Assembly: GCA_964550025.1 (NCBI GenBank)
Contig: CAZJYI010000042.1
Location: 1 to 64,000 of the forward strand
Source of the DNA: CAZJYI01 sp964550025
GTDB lineage: Bacteria > Verrucomicrobiota > Kiritimatiellia > UBA8416 > CAYOBW01
DNA length: 64,000 bases
Direction: 5' to 3'
Positions 62,761 through 64,000 of this stretch are shown piece by piece. Below the pieces are notes generated by a model, which did no database searches, was not told the origin of the DNA, and was given only the letters and a program-made list of their open reading frames with translations. Within the stretch, counting starts at the first letter, position 1, and every line of letters begins with the position of its first letter. The translations under genes and the position numbers were made by a program.

Positions 62761-64000
62761 ATGGATCTGCAATTTGCACATCCCTGGTTTCTTTACCTGC
62801 TGTGGCTGGTACCCCTTATCGGCGTGTGGTGGTACCTGGCGGAGCGACACAGGCGTCTTCGCCTCAGCCAGTTCGTGTCCCAGTTCATGCAGGCACGACT
62901 GCAGCCGCCGGCTTCCGCGGCGCGCTTCCGATGGCAGGCCGCCCTCATCATGGGCGGGTTCTTTCTGCTGCTCTTCGCCGCCGCGCGCCCCCAGTGGGGC
63001 ATGCGCGAGGAAACCGTCTACACGCGCGGACGCGACCTGATCATCGCACTCGACGTCTCGCGCTCGATGCTGGCGAACGACGTGCACCCCAATCGCCTGC
63101 GGCGCGCCAAGGCCGACATCCTCGACATCATCAAAGAGCTGCGCGGCGACCGCGCCGGCTTGCTCGTCTTCCGGAACAAGGCCACCCTGCTCTGTCCCCT
63201 GACCACGGACTACGCGTACCTCCGCCATGCCCTGGAGAATGCGGGGCCCGGCTCCGTGCCGCCCGGCGAAACCGATATCGGCGATGCCATCCTGAAGGCA
63301 CTGGATGCGTTCGAGGGCGACGAGGGCTCGCACAAGGCGATTGTTCTGATCTCCGACGGCGAAGATCTCGAGGGAAAGGCACTCGAGGCTGCCAAGCAAG
63401 CCGGCGAGAGGGGCATACCTATCTTCTCGGTTGGCCTGGGCAACCGCAAGGGATCGAAAATCCCGGACGCGGAAGGCAAAACCCGCTACGCGCAGTTCGA
63501 GGGCAAGGACATTGTCACCAAACTCAACCACGGGACGTTGCTTTCCATCGCCAAGGCCACCCCCGGCGGGGCTTACATCCCGGTCGAGACCGCCAGCACG
63601 GCCAGCACGACCCTGGGAACGCTCTATCGCAACCATCTTCGCCACGTTTCGGCGCGCGACATCGAGGAGGCGTTGATGCGCCGCCACATCGACCGCTATC
63701 AGTACTTCCTGCTGCCGGGGCTTCTACTCCTGCTCGGGGGTGCCTTCCTCAGTCGTGGCCGCCTGTCGACCGACCGTCGCGGGGATGACCGGCCGGGCAC
63801 TCCCGCAAAAACAGTGCCTTCCGCGGCGAAGGAGACAGCGGCCCCGCAGCAACCGCCCCCACTGCCGTCGCTCAAGGATCTCACCCCTCCAAAACGCGAG
63901 CTACGCAACCTGAGCGTGCTACTCGCCTTGGGATTCCTGTCGCAGTGTCTTGCGGCGCAGACCAACCAGCCGTCGACCGTTGAGGATACAGATCCCCTGG
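62761..64000 (+). CDS. batB: BatB-like vWA membrane protein, extended C-terminus (runs past window end)
   Basis: 413 codons are visible, open to the window edge. The start MDLQFAHPWFLYLLWLVPLIGVWWYL is typical of BatB, followed by a second helix (ALIMGGFFLLLFAAARPQWG). The vWA domain has MIDAS ALDVSRSM (Asp98), LLVFRNKATLLCPLTTDY and IVLISDGEDLEG, and a third helix YFLLPGLLLLLGGAFL follows (about 319-334). After a Pro/Ala/Thr linker a further hydrophobic stretch LSVLLALGFLSQCLAAQT appears (about 382-399), as if a second protein, such as a TPR-bearing BatC, is fused in frame. What follows is outside the window. The ribosome site is weak. Confidence 0.9.
   Translation, partial: MDLQFAHPWFLYLLWLVPLIGVWWYLAERHRRLRLSQFVSQFMQARLQPPASAARFRWQAALIMGGFFLLLFAAARPQWGMREETVYTRGRDLIIALDVSRSMLANDVHPNRLRRAKADILDIIKELRGDRAGLLVFRNKATLLCPLTTDYAYLRHALENAGPGSVPPGETDIGDAILKALDAFEGDEGSHKAIVLISDGEDLEGKALEAAKQAGERGIPIFSVGLGNRKGSKIPDAEGKTRYAQFEGKDIVTKLNHGTLLSIAKATPGGAYIPVETASTASTTLGTLYRNHLRHVSARDIEEALMRRHIDRYQYFLLPGLLLLLGGAFLSRGRLSTDRRGDDRPGTPAKTVPSAAKETAAPQQPPPLPSLKDLTPPKRELRNLSVLLALGFLSQCLAAQTNQPSTVEDTDPL

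Overview
The window reads as chromosomal DNA of a G+C-rich member of the PVC group, most likely Kiritimatiellota or Lentisphaerota. The evidence is the mix of gene families: a cytosolic sulfatase and fucosidase, a GH127 arabinofuranosidase, a secreted parallel beta-helix protein with SPCIDAG-type anchors and calcium-binding Asp/Gly repeats, a giant hydrazine-synthase-alpha-like/SUMF1 fusion, a beta-propeller with an embedded methyltransferase-like fold, and a Gld-ABC/MoxR/Bat cluster. This placement is inference; no rRNA or ribosomal protein gene is present. No phage, CRISPR array, transposase or integrase was found.

Layout. 1-4.0 kb: heme and cytochrome c biogenesis, with the 5' part of ahbC (minus), then resB, ccsA and a CbiK-like chelatase (plus). 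4.2-8.5 kb: a small membrane protein, a bacterioferritin-like protein, a secreted BSP-type metallopeptidase and a sulfatase. 8.5-9.5 kb: a two-gene minus-strand nucleotidyltransferase/winged-helix module resembling a toxin-antitoxin pair. 9.7-13.0 kb: a two-subunit ATP-citrate-lyase-like operon closed by a terminator. 13.2-19.4 kb: sugar use (GH29 fucosidase, galactokinase, Na+/sugar symporter, aldose 1-epimerase). 19.5-23.4 kb: the 1315-aa propeller protein. 23.7-27.2 kb: cupin, xylose isomerase and a Gfo/Idh/MocA oxidoreductase. 27.2-30.0 kb: a secreted helical protein, a DUF234-type ATPase behind a strong inverted repeat, and a decayed amidohydrolase. 30.0-33.9 kb: the giant di-heme fusion. 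34.0-36.6 kb: a two-component system and a Trm112-like protein. 36.7-40.7 kb: a tRNA-Gln 3' fragment, a small membrane protein, GH127 and a malectin-like secreted protein. 41.0-49.9 kb: a co-directional run of envelope or secreted proteins. 50.1-52.7 kb: clpB. 53.3-64.0 kb: a long plus-strand run of ABC ATPase, permease, GldG-like, DUF4340, MoxR, DUF58, BatD-like lipoprotein, BatA and BatB, the last cut by the window end.

How the parts fit. The ahbC/resB/ccsA/chelatase genes would supply siroheme-derived heme and attach it to exported apocytochromes, of which the CxxCH-bearing giant protein at 30-34 kb is the only obvious one here. The sugar genes (fucosidase, GH127, galactokinase, mutarotase, xylose isomerase, symporter, sulfatase) point to growth on sulfated or plant/algal heteropolysaccharides. 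The final 11 kb is an envelope-associated ABC/MoxR-vWA system.

The most unusual signal is non-coding. At least eight intergenic sites carry degenerate tandem repeats in strict 7-bp phase, with a different heptamer per family. Several are arranged as inverted arms able to form long hairpins, and one array runs for 31 consecutive heptads (39551-39767). Two of the elements are about 150-bp dispersed copies of each other in opposite orientation.
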